DNA of 64,000 nt, taken from contig NZ_FNOW01000006.1 of the NCBI RefSeq assembly GCF_900107145.1, forward strand, positions 32,587 through 96,586. Reading direction: 5' to 3'. Position 1 is the stretch's first letter. Each line of letters begins with the position of its first letter. Shown one piece after another: positions 55,207 through 64,000 of this stretch. A model generated the notes under the pieces. The model did not search any database and was not told where the DNA came from. It was given only the letters and a program-made list of their open reading frames with translations. The position numbers and the translations under genes are program-made. The DNA comes from Allochromatium warmingii (lineage in GTDB: Bacteria > Pseudomonadota > Gammaproteobacteria > Chromatiales > Chromatiaceae).

Positions 55207-56484
55207 ATGCGTATCTCAACACATCAAATTTTTAGCTCTGGCCTCTCCAGTATGCAGAGCGCACTGTCGCAGCTTAATAAAACACGGCTGCAAATGGCGA
55301 CCGGGCGCGAAATTCTCACGCCCGCTGATGATCCCAGTGGCGCAGCACAATCAATGCACCTAAGTGCTGCAATTAAGGGCACCGAACAATATCAGCGCAA
55401 CGCCGATTATGCGCAACCGAAACTGGAATACGAAGAATCGCAATTGATCGAATTAGGAAATGTCTTGCAGCGCGTGCGGGAATTAGTCGTCGCCGGTAAT
55501 AATGATACCTATAATCCGAATAATCGTGACATTATCGCCGGTGAAATCCGTGAAATGCGTCGGGAAATCATTGCTCTAGCGAATAGTCAGGATACTAACG
55601 GCGAATATCTCTTTGCCGGCACGCGCTCGCAAGAGCAGCCCTTTGAGATTAGTGATGACGGACGCATTAGCTATGTCGGCGCTGAAGGCCCAGGATCGGT
55701 GCGTGAAATTGAACTAGCCAGTAATCGCCGCATTGCAACTGGCGATACGGGTGCTGATGTATTTATGAACATTCCGGAACGCAGCGGATTGCGCACGGAA
55801 GCGGTGTTTGCACCTGGCAATAGCTTAATTGGTGTCGCTAATGTCGAATTGAAAAACGAAATTGAAAATCTTGATCGTGCTTTAGATAGTGCTGGTCAAA
55901 CATTTCGAATTAAATTCGAGGATGATGGCGGTACACTGAAATATAAAGTTCAGGATTTAGATGGTAACGCGATCAAAGATCAGAATGGCGCAACCATCGG
56001 CGGTACCTATGTGCCGAATCAACCGATTGAATTTGCTGGTCGGCGTGTGACCTTATCTGTTCCGACCGTGCCATTAACCATGCCCGCCGATGGCGATGAA
56101 ATTCTTTCGCGGCCATTAACGCAGGTGAGTATTTTTCAAACGCTCGATGACATCGCTACCGCTTTTGAATCCGCTGTATCGACTGATCCAGATGCCCGCG
56201 AGCAGCTATCGCAGGCGACGAGCATGGCGCTCCGCAATCTTGATTCGGGATTAGAGCGTGTTGATACGGTACGCGCCTCAGTTGGCTTGCGCTTGAGTGC
56301 TATTGATACGCAGACCGCCTTAAATGATGAGCGACTCGTTGATTTACGGTCAACGCGCTCGGATATTGCCGATTTAGATTACGCCGAAGCTATTAGTCGC
56401 TTTCAACTTCAGCAAACTGTGCTGCAAGCAGCGCAGCAAACCTATGTTGAAGTTAATAAACTATCGTTGTTTAATTTTATTTAG
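55207..56484 (+). CDS. flgL: Hook-filament junction protein FlgL
   Basis: A 425-aa HAP3: RISTHQIFSSGLSSMQSALS, TGREILTPADDPSGAAQSMH at the N-terminus and the C-terminal helix DYAEAISRFQLQQTVLQAAQ. Follows flgK by 20 bp and ends the operon; a stem-loop-forming repeat lies 6 bp beyond the stop. Flagellin is not in the window. Confidence 0.95.
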   Translation: MRISTHQIFSSGLSSMQSALSQLNKTRLQMATGREILTPADDPSGAAQSMHLSAAIKGTEQYQRNADYAQPKLEYEESQLIELGNVLQRVRELVVAGNNDTYNPNNRDIIAGEIREMRREIIALANSQDTNGEYLFAGTRSQEQPFEISDDGRISYVGAEGPGSVREIELASNRRIATGDTGADVFMNIPERSGLRTEAVFAPGNSLIGVANVELKNEIENLDRALDSAGQTFRIKFEDDGGTLKYKVQDLDGNAIKDQNGATIGGTYVPNQPIEFAGRRVTLSVPTVPLTMPADGDEILSRPLTQVSIFQTLDDIATAFESAVSTDPDAREQLSQATSMALRNLDSGLERVDTVRASVGLRLSAIDTQTALNDERLVDLRSTRSDIADLDYAEAISRFQLQQTVLQAAQQTYVEVNKLSLFNFI

Positions 56485-56490
56485 GGCAGG

Positions 56491-56546
56491 CCAGCTATCA
56501 GCTTCCAGCAATGCGCTAAAAGCTGGCGGCTGATAGCTGGAAGCTT
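56491..56546. repeat. AGCT-family inverted pair, copy 6
   Basis: CCAGCTATCAGCTTCCAGC and the opposed AGCTGGCGGCTGATAGCTGG around an 11-nt loop form a long hairpin between convergent flgL and the PAS-GGDEF-EAL gene. It runs into the TAA stop of the latter and may act as a bidirectional terminator. Confidence 0.75.
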
Positions 56547-58752
56547 AATGCTCAATCGGCACAATTGGCATCGGTCGGATGCCAGCCGGATTGATCCAAG
56601 ACTCGCATTGATCGGCGCTGGCCGCTTCGCCGAATAATTCACCCAGTGCTTTCAGACAGCCAATACTGAGTAACTGATATTGCTGCTCTTTAGTGCGCAC
56701 GCCATCTGCACAAATTTCTAGGCCGAGTGATTGCGCCATCGCAATTAGTGCTTCAACTACAGCTAATTCATGATGCGCATTGGGGAGCGCAGCAATAAAG
56801 CTCGAATGAATTTTGAGTGTGCGAATTGGCAAGCGTTGTAATAATGCCGGTGCAGTCCAGCCGATACCAACTTCTCCAAGACAAATCCCTAAACCCAATT
56901 CATTCAATCCCTGAAATACGTCAGCAATCTGCGTGCGGTATTTGACTAATAGCTGTTCGCTAAATTCCAGATCTAACTGCGTTGCGACTGCTGGATATTC
57001 AGCAATATGATGCGCCACTGTACGCACTAAATCTCGGTGCGTAAATTGTGCTTCGCTGATTTCAACTACCAGCCGCTTGATCGCTAATCCGTTCTCAAAC
57101 CATGTCTGAAGCTGACGGCACGCTTGCGCCAGCACCCAATCACCGAGTTCCGGTAGTAAACCGCTATCATCAGCTAATGCGATGATGCGCTCGTGCGTTA
57201 AAACACCTAATTCCGGCGATTCCCAATACAGCGCCACTGTAACCGAATCTAAACTCTCGGCGCTCATATTCATGCACGGACGATAGCGTAATTGCAATTC
57301 CGAGCGATTTAATGCCGCTCGCAGGCGTTCGCAGTATTGTTGCTGTTGATGGGCCGCTTGATGCGGGGCGCTAGTGAGGCGTTGAAAGCCATTGCGCCCT
57401 TGACGTTTGACTTGACGCAACGCTGTTTCGGCACTAGTCATAAGTGAGCGGCGATCTTCGCGCTGTCCAGTGCTGACCGCGATCCCCATGCTGAGACTGA
57501 CATGCAATTGATGACCGCGAATCCAAATCGGTGCGCTCATAAGGGTTTGGAGCCGATTGGCAATGCTGGTTGTTTCATCGAGATCTTCAATTTCTTCAAA
57601 GAGCAGCGCGAATTGATCGGCGCGTAAGCGTGCCAGCGTATCAGCGGGACGAATGGTTTCGCGTAATTTTAAGCCAACAGTACGTAATAAATCATCGCCG
57701 ATTTGATAACCGAGACTGGTATTGATATGTGAAAAATGATCGAGGTCGAGAATAAATAATGCCAGTGGCGTTTCTTTGCGCCGCGCTAATTCGAGCGCAT
57801 GATCTAAGCGCGATTCAAAGAGTAGGCGATTGGGTAATTTAGTGAGCGCGTCATAATGAATGAGCTGTTCAGCTAAACTCGGCGCGTCGGTAATTGCAGC
57901 GGCGGTGCGTTCGGCAAATAAACCGACAAAATGACTCGGGCGACCGCGATGATCGAGCACGCGCCGAATTGTTAGGCGTTGACGATAAATTTCGCCATTT
58001 TTGCGGCGATTCCAGATTTCACCTTGCCATGAACCATTACGAAGTAGGCGTCGCCAGAGGCTAATAAAAAAGCCGCGACTATGCCAATGCGCATTCAGCA
58101 GACTGGGATTTTGGCCGAGAATTTCCGATTCGGCATAGCCGGTAATATGCGTAAACGCGCTATTCACCGCGATCACGCGACCGTCAGGATCGGTGATGAG
58201 GACGCCTTCTGCGGTCGCTGTGTATACCACTTCGAGTTGTCGCCGCCGCCGCTCGGATTCGCGCAGCGCGGTCACATCGCGGATAATAATCACCAGTCCT
58301 TGTACGCCGTCGGGCGCGTCGCGGTAGGGGCGCAACTGCACCTCGTAATCGCGCAGCTCGCCAGCCGTGCGGGTATCTGACCAATCGGCAACCATGTCAC
58401 AGCCCTGATCGAGACAGCGACTGAGATGGCGGTAAATCAGCGTGGTGAGGGACGGCGCCAAGCCGATTACCATGATGGGCTGACCAATAATGACAGCGGC
58501 GGTCGTGTCACGTAGCGCAAGAAACCCTGAATTGGCCGCTAATAGCCGACAGCCACGATCAACACAGGCGACGCGATCTGGCAGCTGTGCGACCAGCGCC
58601 GCCGCTGATAGACCGATGAGCGTGCGCGTATGCGTGTACAAGTTGGGCGAGTGAGCAGGATCGTGATTAGGCATCGCGGCAAACAGTGGCATGGAGTCAG
58701 GAGTGGCCGGGGCCGTCGTGCGTTCACACGGGACGAACGCTAGTATAACCAT
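56545..58752 (-). CDS. PAS-GGDEF-EAL protein with degenerate catalytic sites
   Basis: A 735-aa cytoplasmic regulator. PAS-like region 1 about 50-150; PAS 2 about 172-285 (AEGVLITDPDGRVIAVNSAF); GGDEF-fold 295-455; EAL-fold 475-720. The GGDEF site reads RADQF (377-381), losing both glycines and the Glu. In the EAL part, EAL becomes VAL (506-508), the DDFG block becomes GEVGIG, and KID becomes KIH (647-649), so neither c-di-GMP synthesis nor hydrolysis is expected. It may bind nucleotide or a partner instead, as degenerate proteins of this class can. Convergent with flgL, next to the flagellar operon. Start uncertain; Met at 58692 or 58674 possible. Confidence 0.88.
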   Translation of the reverse strand: MVILAFVPCERTTAPATPDSMPLFAAMPNHDPAHSPNLYTHTRTLIGLSAAALVAQLPDRVACVDRGCRLLAANSGFLALRDTTAAVIIGQPIMVIGLAPSLTTLIYRHLSRCLDQGCDMVADWSDTRTAGELRDYEVQLRPYRDAPDGVQGLVIIIRDVTALRESERRRRQLEVVYTATAEGVLITDPDGRVIAVNSAFTHITGYAESEILGQNPSLLNAHWHSRGFFISLWRRLLRNGSWQGEIWNRRKNGEIYRQRLTIRRVLDHRGRPSHFVGLFAERTAAAITDAPSLAEQLIHYDALTKLPNRLLFESRLDHALELARRKETPLALFILDLDHFSHINTSLGYQIGDDLLRTVGLKLRETIRPADTLARLRADQFALLFEEIEDLDETTSIANRLQTLMSAPIWIRGHQLHVSLSMGIAVSTGQREDRRSLMTSAETALRQVKRQGRNGFQRLTSAPHQAAHQQQQYCERLRAALNRSELQLRYRPCMNMSAESLDSVTVALYWESPELGVLTHERIIALADDSGLLPELGDWVLAQACRQLQTWFENGLAIKRLVVEISEAQFTHRDLVRTVAHHIAEYPAVATQLDLEFSEQLLVKYRTQIADVFQGLNELGLGICLGEVGIGWTAPALLQRLPIRTLKIHSSFIAALPNAHHELAVVEALIAMAQSLGLEICADGVRTKEQQYQLLSIGCLKALGELFGEAASADQCESWINPAGIRPMPIVPIEH

Positions 58753-58886
58753 TCGCTACCGTCTGGCGTTTAGCGATTCGCCATCCGCCGCGCCGATAAC
58801 CTGTTCGCACGCCGTTAAGCGCCGTATACTGTGCGACCGATACAACAAAGACTTCAGATTGTAGTCAAGACAAGACGAGGAGCAGT

Positions 58887-59897
58887 ATGCACAACGGCAC
58901 GACTCTCACCCAATTCATTATTGAGGAGCAGCGCCACATTGCGGGCGCAACTGGCGATTTCACCTCGCTGCTTAATGATGTGGTCACGGCCTGTAAGGTC
59001 ATCAGTCATCTGGTCAACCACGGTGCGCTTGTCGGCGTACTGGGTAGCGCCGATACCGAGAACGTTCAGGGCGAGACGCAAAAAAAGCTCGACGTGCTTT
59101 CTAATGAAGTCTTTATTAAGTCCAATGAATGGGCTGGACATTTGGCGGCAATGGCTTCGGAAGAAATGGATGAAATTTATCCTATCCCGACCAACTACCC
59201 ACGCGGCAAATATTTGCTGACATTTGATCCGCTCGACGGCTCATCGAATATTGATGTCAATGTATCCGTCGGCACGATCTTTTCGATTTTGCGCTGCCCA
59301 GGCGGTGGTCAAGAGGCCACTGAACGTGATTTCCTGCAAGCTGGTACGCAACAGGTCGCGGCAGGCTATGCGCTGTATGGCCCCTCGACGATGATGGTAT
59401 TAACCACTGGCAATGGTGTGAATGGGTTTACGCTCGATCAAAATATCGGCGAATTTATTCTCACCCATCCCAACATGCAGGTTCCGGCTGATACCCGTGA
59501 ATTTGCCGTCAACGCTTCTAATATGCGGTTTTGGGAGCCGCCAGTAAAACGCTATGTCGATGAATGTCTCGCGGGTAAAGATGGCCCACGCGGTGATGAT
59601 TTCAATATGCGCTGGATCGCCTCGATGGTAGCTGAAGTGCATCGCATCCTGACTCGCGGCGGCGTCTTTATGTATCCGATGGATTCCAAGATGAAGGCCA
59701 AAGGACAGGGCGGCAAATTGCGGCTGCTCTATGAAGCCAACCCGATGTCATTCATTGTCGAGCAGGCCGGCGGTGGCTCGATCACCGGCACCGAGCGCAT
59801 CATGGATCTGCAACCCGAATCGCTGCATCAGCGCGTGCCGGTGATTCTCGGCTCAAAAAACGAAGTTGATCGGATTCTGAGCTACCATCAAGAATAA
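58887..59897 (+). CDS. fbp: Class I fructose-1,6-bisphosphatase
   Basis: A 336-aa FBPase I for gluconeogenesis or the Calvin cycle. Motifs: [16 protein letters not shown], metal site [40 protein letters not shown] and [23 protein letters not shown] lies 6 bases before the ATG. No Calvin-cycle genes accompany it. Confidence 0.96.
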   Translation: MHNGTTLTQFIIEEQRHIAGATGDFTSLLNDVVTACKVISHLVNHGALVGVLGSADTENVQGETQKKLDVLSNEVFIKSNEWAGHLAAMASEEMDEIYPIPTNYPRGKYLLTFDPLDGSSNIDVNVSVGTIFSILRCPGGGQEATERDFLQAGTQQVAAGYALYGPSTMMVLTTGNGVNGFTLDQNIGEFILTHPNMQVPADTREFAVNASNMRFWEPPVKRYVDECLAGKDGPRGDDFNMRWIASMVAEVHRILTRGGVFMYPMDSKMKAKGQGGKLRLLYEANPMSFIVEQAGGGSITGTERIMDLQPESLHQRVPVILGSKNEVDRILSYHQE

Positions 59898-59900
59898 CTT

Positions 59901-59961
59901 GGCGGCCAGCCGCCTGTTTCTAGCTAATAAGCTGGTTGCTGGCGGCTGGAAGTTGGACGCT
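59901..59961. repeat. AGCT-family inverted repeat, copy 7
   Basis: GGCGGccaGCCGCC hairpin, then tAGCTaataAGCTGgttGCTGGCGGCTGGAAGtTGG between convergent fbp and the unknown membrane protein. Confidence 0.6.
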
Positions 59962-59969
59962 CAATAGAC

Positions 59970-61091
59970 TTACAGCGCTTCTTGATTATTGAGTCGCACA
60001 AATCGATGTGTGACCCACTGCCACGGAATCCATACCATCATTCCAAGTCCTGCCAGCACGCCGAGTAACCATGTCGGAATGTGCATCAAGAACCGGGCGA
60101 TGAGCTGAATAAAATCACCTTTGTAAGCGATTTTTGAGGTTCGTGCTGAGTATTTGACAAATTTGATTGCACCAATACGATCAAGCAGATGAATCCCCTG
60201 CTGGCCATAGGTTGCAGCTAATTTGATCGTGTCCTGCCCTAATTCACCGACACGCTGCGCTGTTTTAAGCAGCGCCTCGCCGCCAATTCGGTATAGCGTG
60301 GCACTGTGCTCACCGAAAGCTTCAGCAAAACGCGCCATGCGTTTCAATGAAGCAGCATCTTCGGTTTTGCTCAAAAGCGTTAAACCACCGCGTGTTTTAG
60401 CTAAGGTATAGGTATCGCCAAATAAATCCGTTACGGAATCTAATTTGCGGGTTTTTTTGACGATCTCCGCTTCTTTAATCAGCGTTTTACCCAACCAGGG
60501 TGGCAATTTACCCACTTTGCGTGCTGCTTTCAGGAGCACAGTGCCGCCTTTGACAGCAGTTGTCGCGGCAACAGTTGGCGCAGCAGCGCCGCCGGTGCTA
60601 ACCGTGCTGATGCCACTAACGACTTGCGCGGCACTAGCAACAACTCCGATTGCGGCTAATGCAGCAATGACTTCATCGGTTTCTTCGCCATTGATCCAAT
60701 TCAAACCTTGCTTGGCTAAATCGCGTAAATCGCCGATGACAACGAAATCGGTCACAACGCCGGCTAATTGACCAATGGTTTCATCGCTGGTACCAGAAAG
60801 GATACCTTCACTGAGTTTAGCGGCCTGATAACTAAGACTGTCGCGTTTGGCGGCAAGATCGCGTTGCAGGGCTTGCGCATCTGGATCAGCTTGGACGTAG
60901 GGATAGTCCATAAAGAAGCCAAGATAATCGGCGGCTTCAGCATAGTGTTCTTGCGCGATCATATCGCGGGTTTCGGGAACTGGATCAATGCGCGTTAGCG
61001 CGAGTGCCGCAAGTTGAGAACGTTGCCAGAGAACGCCAATGGCGATGGCAGTAATAACAAGCAGCATGAGTTTAGTGATGCGTTTAATCAT
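59970..61091 (-). CDS. Unrecognised membrane-anchored protein
   Basis: A 373-aa protein of no family I recognise. It has an N-terminal hydrophobic segment (LMLLVITAIAIGVLW) that could be a signal anchor, and a C-terminal one (WLLGVLAGLGMMVWIPWQWV) followed by a short basic tail. In between is an Ala/Gly-rich weakly hydrophobic stretch near residues 140-185 (VIAALAAIGVVASAAQVVSG) and Lys-rich amphipathic helices (ARKVGKLPPWLGKTLIKEAE). It lies 3 bp after the glmS stop on the same strand, so it may be cotranscribed. No catalytic motif seen. Confidence 0.7.
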   Translation of the reverse strand: MIKRITKLMLLVITAIAIGVLWQRSQLAALALTRIDPVPETRDMIAQEHYAEAADYLGFFMDYPYVQADPDAQALQRDLAAKRDSLSYQAAKLSEGILSGTSDETIGQLAGVVTDFVVIGDLRDLAKQGLNWINGEETDEVIAALAAIGVVASAAQVVSGISTVSTGGAAAPTVAATTAVKGGTVLLKAARKVGKLPPWLGKTLIKEAEIVKKTRKLDSVTDLFGDTYTLAKTRGGLTLLSKTEDAASLKRMARFAEAFGEHSATLYRIGGEALLKTAQRVGELGQDTIKLAATYGQQGIHLLDRIGAIKFVKYSARTSKIAYKGDFIQLIARFLMHIPTWLLGVLAGLGMMVWIPWQWVTHRFVRLNNQEAL

Positions 61092-61094
61092 AGT

Positions 61095-62927
61095 TCACTC
61101 CACCGTCACCGATTTTGCCAAATTACGCGGTTGATCGACATCCGTGCCCTTGAGCACGGCAACGTGATAGGCCAGTAATTGCAGCGGAATCGTGAAGATC
61201 AGCGGATCAAGCAGATCATCACTTTCGGGTAAGCGCACCACGGTGACACCTTCGCTCTCTTCAAGTGGCACCTGAAAATCGGCAAAGACGATCAATTGAC
61301 CGCCGCGAGCACGGACTTCTTCCAGATTGGATTTGAGCTTTTCGAGCAGTGCATTATTCGGTGCAACGGCGACGACGGGCATGTGTTCATCAATTAGCGC
61401 CAGCGGGCCATGTTTTAATTCACCGGCGGGATAGGCTTCAGCATGGATATACGAGATTTCTTTGAGTTTCAGCGCCCCTTCCAAGGCAATCGGGTATTGC
61501 TCGCCGCGCCCTAAAAAGAGCGTATGCTGTTTGTCAATAAAGCGTTCAGCTAATGCGGCAATGGTTGTATCTAATTGCAACACCTCTTCAATTTTGCTCG
61601 GCAGTGTGCGCAAAAGCGTGACTAACTGCGCTTCGGCTACAGTATTGAGCCGATGAAAGCGCCCAAGCGCCAGCGTTAATAACAGCAAGGCAACTAATTG
61701 CGTGGTAAAGGCTTTGGTTGATGCCACACCAATTTCTGGCCCAGCATGAGTCAATAAGACTAAATCCGATTCACGGACTAATGAACTTTCCGGCACATTA
61801 CAAATCGCCAGCGTCGCCGCATAGCCCGCTGCTTTCGCCTGACGCAAGGCGGCCAATGTGTCCGCTGTCTCGCCGGATTGGGAAATGGTGACAAATAGCG
61901 CCTGTTCCGGAATCACCGGCTGACGATAGCGATATTCGCTCGCTACCTCGACCTGACACGGCACTCCGGCGACCCCTTCGAGCCAATAACGCGCCACCAA
62001 AGCGGCATGAAAACTCGTGCCACAGGCAACAATGGTCACGGCGCGAAGCTGTGGAAACAGTGTGCTGGCTTGATTACCGAAACTCTCTAATAGCACGCGC
62101 TCGCCGCTCAAGCGCCCTTCGAGTGTGTCGGCAATGGCACGCGGCTGCTCGAAGATTTCCTTCTGCATAAAATGCCGATACGGGCCGCGCTCGGTGGCTT
62201 CGGCGGCAACGGTCGAGGTTTTGATCGGACGTTCGACCGGCTGCCCGCTGTGATCCCAGATGCGCACCTGCTCGCGGGTGAGTTCGGCCAGATCGCCTTC
62301 TTCGAGAAAGATAAAGCGATTGGTGACCGGCAACAGCGCAAAGACATCCGAAGCAATAAAGTGCTCGCCGAAGCCGATGCCGATTACCAGCGGGCTACCG
62401 TGACGCGCTGCCACCAGATGTTCAGGATCGGCAGCGTCAATAACGCCCAGTGCATAGGCTCCACGCAGGCGACGAGTTGCCGTGCGCACCGCGTCAATCA
62501 GCGACGCGCCGCGCTCTAATTCCGCATGAATTGCGTGAACCACCACCTCGGTATCGGTTTCCGAAGTGAACATATAGCCAGCCGCTTGCTGCTCGCGGCG
62601 CAGGGCTTCGTGATTTTCGATGATGCCGTTGTGTACCAACATGCAGCGATCATGGCTGACATGCGGATGGGCATTGTGGGTAGCGGGTTCGCCGTGCGTT
62701 GCCCAGCGCGTGTGCGCAATACCGAGCGTGCCGGGCAGTGGCTGCGCGGCGACGGCTTCAGCTAAGCGTGCGACCTTGCCGAGTTCGCGGCGGCGTTGAA
62801 GCTGTCCTGACGCATCGAGTACGGCTAAACCGGCTGAATCATAGCCGCGATATTCAAGGCGGCGCAGACCCTCTAACAAAATCGCGGCAACTGGACGTTG
62901 CGCGATGGCTCCAACGATTCCGCACAT
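61095..62927 (-). CDS. glmS: Glucosamine-6-phosphate synthase GlmS
   Basis: A 610-aa amidotransferase making glucosamine-6-phosphate from fructose-6-phosphate and glutamine for peptidoglycan and LPS. The ATG at 62927 puts Cys2 as the N-terminal nucleophile after Met removal ([20 protein letters not shown]), so longer upstream frames are rejected. Glutaminase: [24 protein letters not shown]; two SIS domains with [34 protein letters not shown] and [11 protein letters not shown]-terminal LAKSVTVE. The usual glmU neighbour is not next to it. Confidence 0.96.
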   Translation of the reverse strand: MCGIVGAIAQRPVAAILLEGLRRLEYRGYDSAGLAVLDASGQLQRRRELGKVARLAEAVAAQPLPGTLGIAHTRWATHGEPATHNAHPHVSHDRCMLVHNGIIENHEALRREQQAAGYMFTSETDTEVVVHAIHAELERGASLIDAVRTATRRLRGAYALGVIDAADPEHLVAARHGSPLVIGIGFGEHFIASDVFALLPVTNRFIFLEEGDLAELTREQVRIWDHSGQPVERPIKTSTVAAEATERGPYRHFMQKEIFEQPRAIADTLEGRLSGERVLLESFGNQASTLFPQLRAVTIVACGTSFHAALVARYWLEGVAGVPCQVEVASEYRYRQPVIPEQALFVTISQSGETADTLAALRQAKAAGYAATLAICNVPESSLVRESDLVLLTHAGPEIGVASTKAFTTQLVALLLLTLALGRFHRLNTVAEAQLVTLLRTLPSKIEEVLQLDTTIAALAERFIDKQHTLFLGRGEQYPIALEGALKLKEISYIHAEAYPAGELKHGPLALIDEHMPVVAVAPNNALLEKLKSNLEEVRARGGQLIVFADFQVPLEESEGVTVVRLPESDDLLDPLIFTIPLQLLAYHVAVLKGTDVDQPRNLAKSVTVE

Positions 62928-62961
62928 GGGCGTGATGACCTGTCTGTAAATGTTTGAAAAA

Positions 62962-63042
62962 GCAGCTAGTTTTTTAGCTTCCAGCCGCCAGCTATCAGCT
63001 TCCAGCAATACGCCGCGCTTTATGCTTCTGGCTGGGAGCTAA
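62962..63042. repeat. AGCT-family inverted repeat, copy 8
   Basis: AGCTTCCAGCCGCCAGCTAT-CAGCTTCCAGC and an opposed GGCTGGGAGCT between glmS and rlmH. Its right end supplies the TAG stop of rlmH. Confidence 0.65.
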
Positions 63043-63509
63043 ACGCGATGATACGGATGTCCCTGAGTTAAGCTCCAAGCGCGATACAACTGTTCGGCGA
63101 GCAGCACGCGCACCAGCGGATGCGGGAAGGTCAGCGCCGAGAGCGACCAGCGAGCGTGCGCTTGGGCTAAACAGTCGGGCGATAAACCATCGGCACCACC
63201 GACCAAGAGGGCACGATCCCGCCCATCAGTCAGCCAGTTGCGCAGACGCTCGGCGAGGGTCTCGGTGCTCCATGATTGGCCGCGTTCATCGAGGGCGATG
63301 ATCTCGGCACCTTTCGGGATGGCTTTGAGGATCCGCCGCCCTTCTTCTTCGCACGCTTGGCGCACCGGCGTGGTTTTGGTGCGATGTACCGGGTCGATTT
63401 CCACCAGTTGCAACGCGCATTCGTGCGGCAGTCGCTTGGCGTATTCACGATAGCCGGTTTCGATCCAACTCGGCATCCGCCGACCGACACAGATCAGATG
63501 AATCCGCAT
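63039..63509 (-). CDS. rlmH: 23S rRNA pseudouridine-1915 N3-methyltransferase RlmH
   Basis: A 156-aa SPOUT methyltransferase of helix 69. ATG 63509 begins MRIHLICVGRRMPSWIETGY, the standard N-terminus. Motifs: EYAKRLPHECALQLVEI, IIALDERGQSWSTETLAERL, LVGGADGLSP and the C-terminal RVLLAEQLYRAWSLTQGHPY-HR knot. An upstream in-frame start at 63614 would come from the intergenic repeat. Confidence 0.96.
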   Translation of the reverse strand: MRIHLICVGRRMPSWIETGYREYAKRLPHECALQLVEIDPVHRTKTTPVRQACEEEGRRILKAIPKGAEIIALDERGQSWSTETLAERLRNWLTDGRDRALLVGGADGLSPDCLAQAHARWSLSALTFPHPLVRVLLAEQLYRAWSLTQGHPYHRV

Positions 63510-63530
63510 AGTATCCTGTGGGTTGTTTGA

Positions 63531-63612
63531 GCGATTAGCTGCCAGCGGCCAATCTATCGCGACGCTTCTCTTGCTGGAAGCTGGCGGCTGATCGCTGGAA
63601 GCTGACAGCCGC
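63531..63612. repeat. AGCT-family inverted repeat, copy 9
   Basis: tAGCTGCCAGCGGCC on one side and GCTGGAAGCTGGCGGCTGAT-CGCTGGAAGCTGACAGCC on the other, between rlmH and the ISAs1-like fragment. Confidence 0.65.
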
Positions 63613-63631
63613 AATTATCAGGGCGATCGCG

Positions 63632-64000
63632 CTATATAGTTTTCCTATTATGTTCGCCGAGCAGTAGCTCCATCCGGTAGTTATCGTTGAGCGCGGCGCG
63701 TAGTTTTCGCTGGCGCAGACTGTCCTTGGGCGGCCCATTGTGCTGCAAGAGGTTGAGCGCCATACGACGCAGCAGGGCCAGATTCTGTGCGCTATGGTCG
63801 CGGCGGGTGCGACAGGCATCTTCGCCAAACTGGACATCGAGGATCCAATGCTGTTGATTCTCGATACTCCAATGCTGGCGCACCGCGGCGGCGAAGCGTG
63901 GCAGATCCGTGAACGAGCAGAGGAATTCGCGTGTTTCGGTGCTGGAGTGATCGCCGATAAGGCGGGTGGACTCCACCCGTCCCACCGCCTTGAGTCCGGC
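63632..64000 (-). mobile_element. ISAs1-family transposase, C-terminal part, at the window edge
   Basis: The frame is open from the right edge (GLKAVGRVESTRLIGD) and reads through the ISAs1/H-repeat-type DDE signature AAVRQHWSIENQQHWILDVQ, FGEDACRTRRDHSAQNLALL and RRMALNLLQ to a stop at 63632. About 120 residues are visible of an element usually near 370 aa. Whether the rest is intact lies beyond the window. No terminal inverted repeat was fixed between 63613 and 63631. Confidence 0.85.

Overview
The window is a GC-rich chromosomal segment of a motile, Gram-negative gammaproteobacterium. This is inferred from an LptD/SurA outer-membrane block, topoisomerase IV ParE, a polar-type flagellar locus in the Vibrio/Pseudomonas order (flgN-flgM-flgA, cheV-cheR, flgBCDEFGHIJKL) and class I FBPase. 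A hyb-type membrane NiFe hydrogenase, seven- and eight-haem cytochromes and an orange-protein-like MinD/NifX cluster suggest life with access to anoxic, H2-containing niches. The repeat-rich intergenic DNA would fit a Chromatiales/Competibacter-like lineage, but species cannot be assigned from the sequence alone.

Layout. 1-6.3 kb: CBS-domain fragment and amgK (minus), then lptD-surA-pdxA. 6.4-12.5 kb: DUF3299 lipoprotein, a Cache chemoreceptor, L,D-transpeptidase, RlpA-like protein, DHH phosphoesterase. 12.6-15.4 kb: an AT-rich island with a putative restriction endonuclease, a circularly permuted cytosine-C5 methyltransferase and an IS5-family remnant. 15.4-25.2 kb: parE, ispA, folE2, alpha/beta hydrolase, cysZ, psiE-like, tauE-like, valS. 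25.4-30.0 kb: DUF5320-like / NifX-like / two ferredoxin-MinD ATPases / NifX-like / SUMF1-like / DUF89, tightly packed and often overlapping. 30.2-36.0 kb: hybOABCD on the minus strand, with about 190-bp palindromic repeats on either side of hybCD. 36.3-41.0 kb: divergent operon of heptahaem cytochrome, cytochrome b, octahaem cytochrome and a metallo-beta-lactamase-fold protein. 41.0-56.5 kb: flagellar/chemotaxis locus with recognisable sigma-28 (flgM) and sigma-54 (flgB) promoters. 56.5-64 kb: a PAS-GGDEF-EAL protein with degenerate catalytic motifs, fbp, an unrecognised membrane protein, glmS, rlmH and an ISAs1-family fragment running off the right edge.

How it fits together. The hydrogenase and the divergent cytochrome operon share a 303-bp intergenic region with an FNR/ANR-like box, so H2 oxidation and multihaem electron transfer may be co-induced without oxygen. 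The neighbouring MinD/NifX cluster looks like a metal-cofactor handling module. Intergenic DNA is punctuated by at least three repeat families: an AGCT-rich REP-like repeat often flush with stop codons, a GGTCACGAAGCT palindrome, and the paired AT-rich palindromes around hybCD.

Best candidates for new biology: the MinD/NifX/SUMF1/DUF89 cluster, the hydrogenase-multihaem divergon, and the permuted methyltransferase with its partner.
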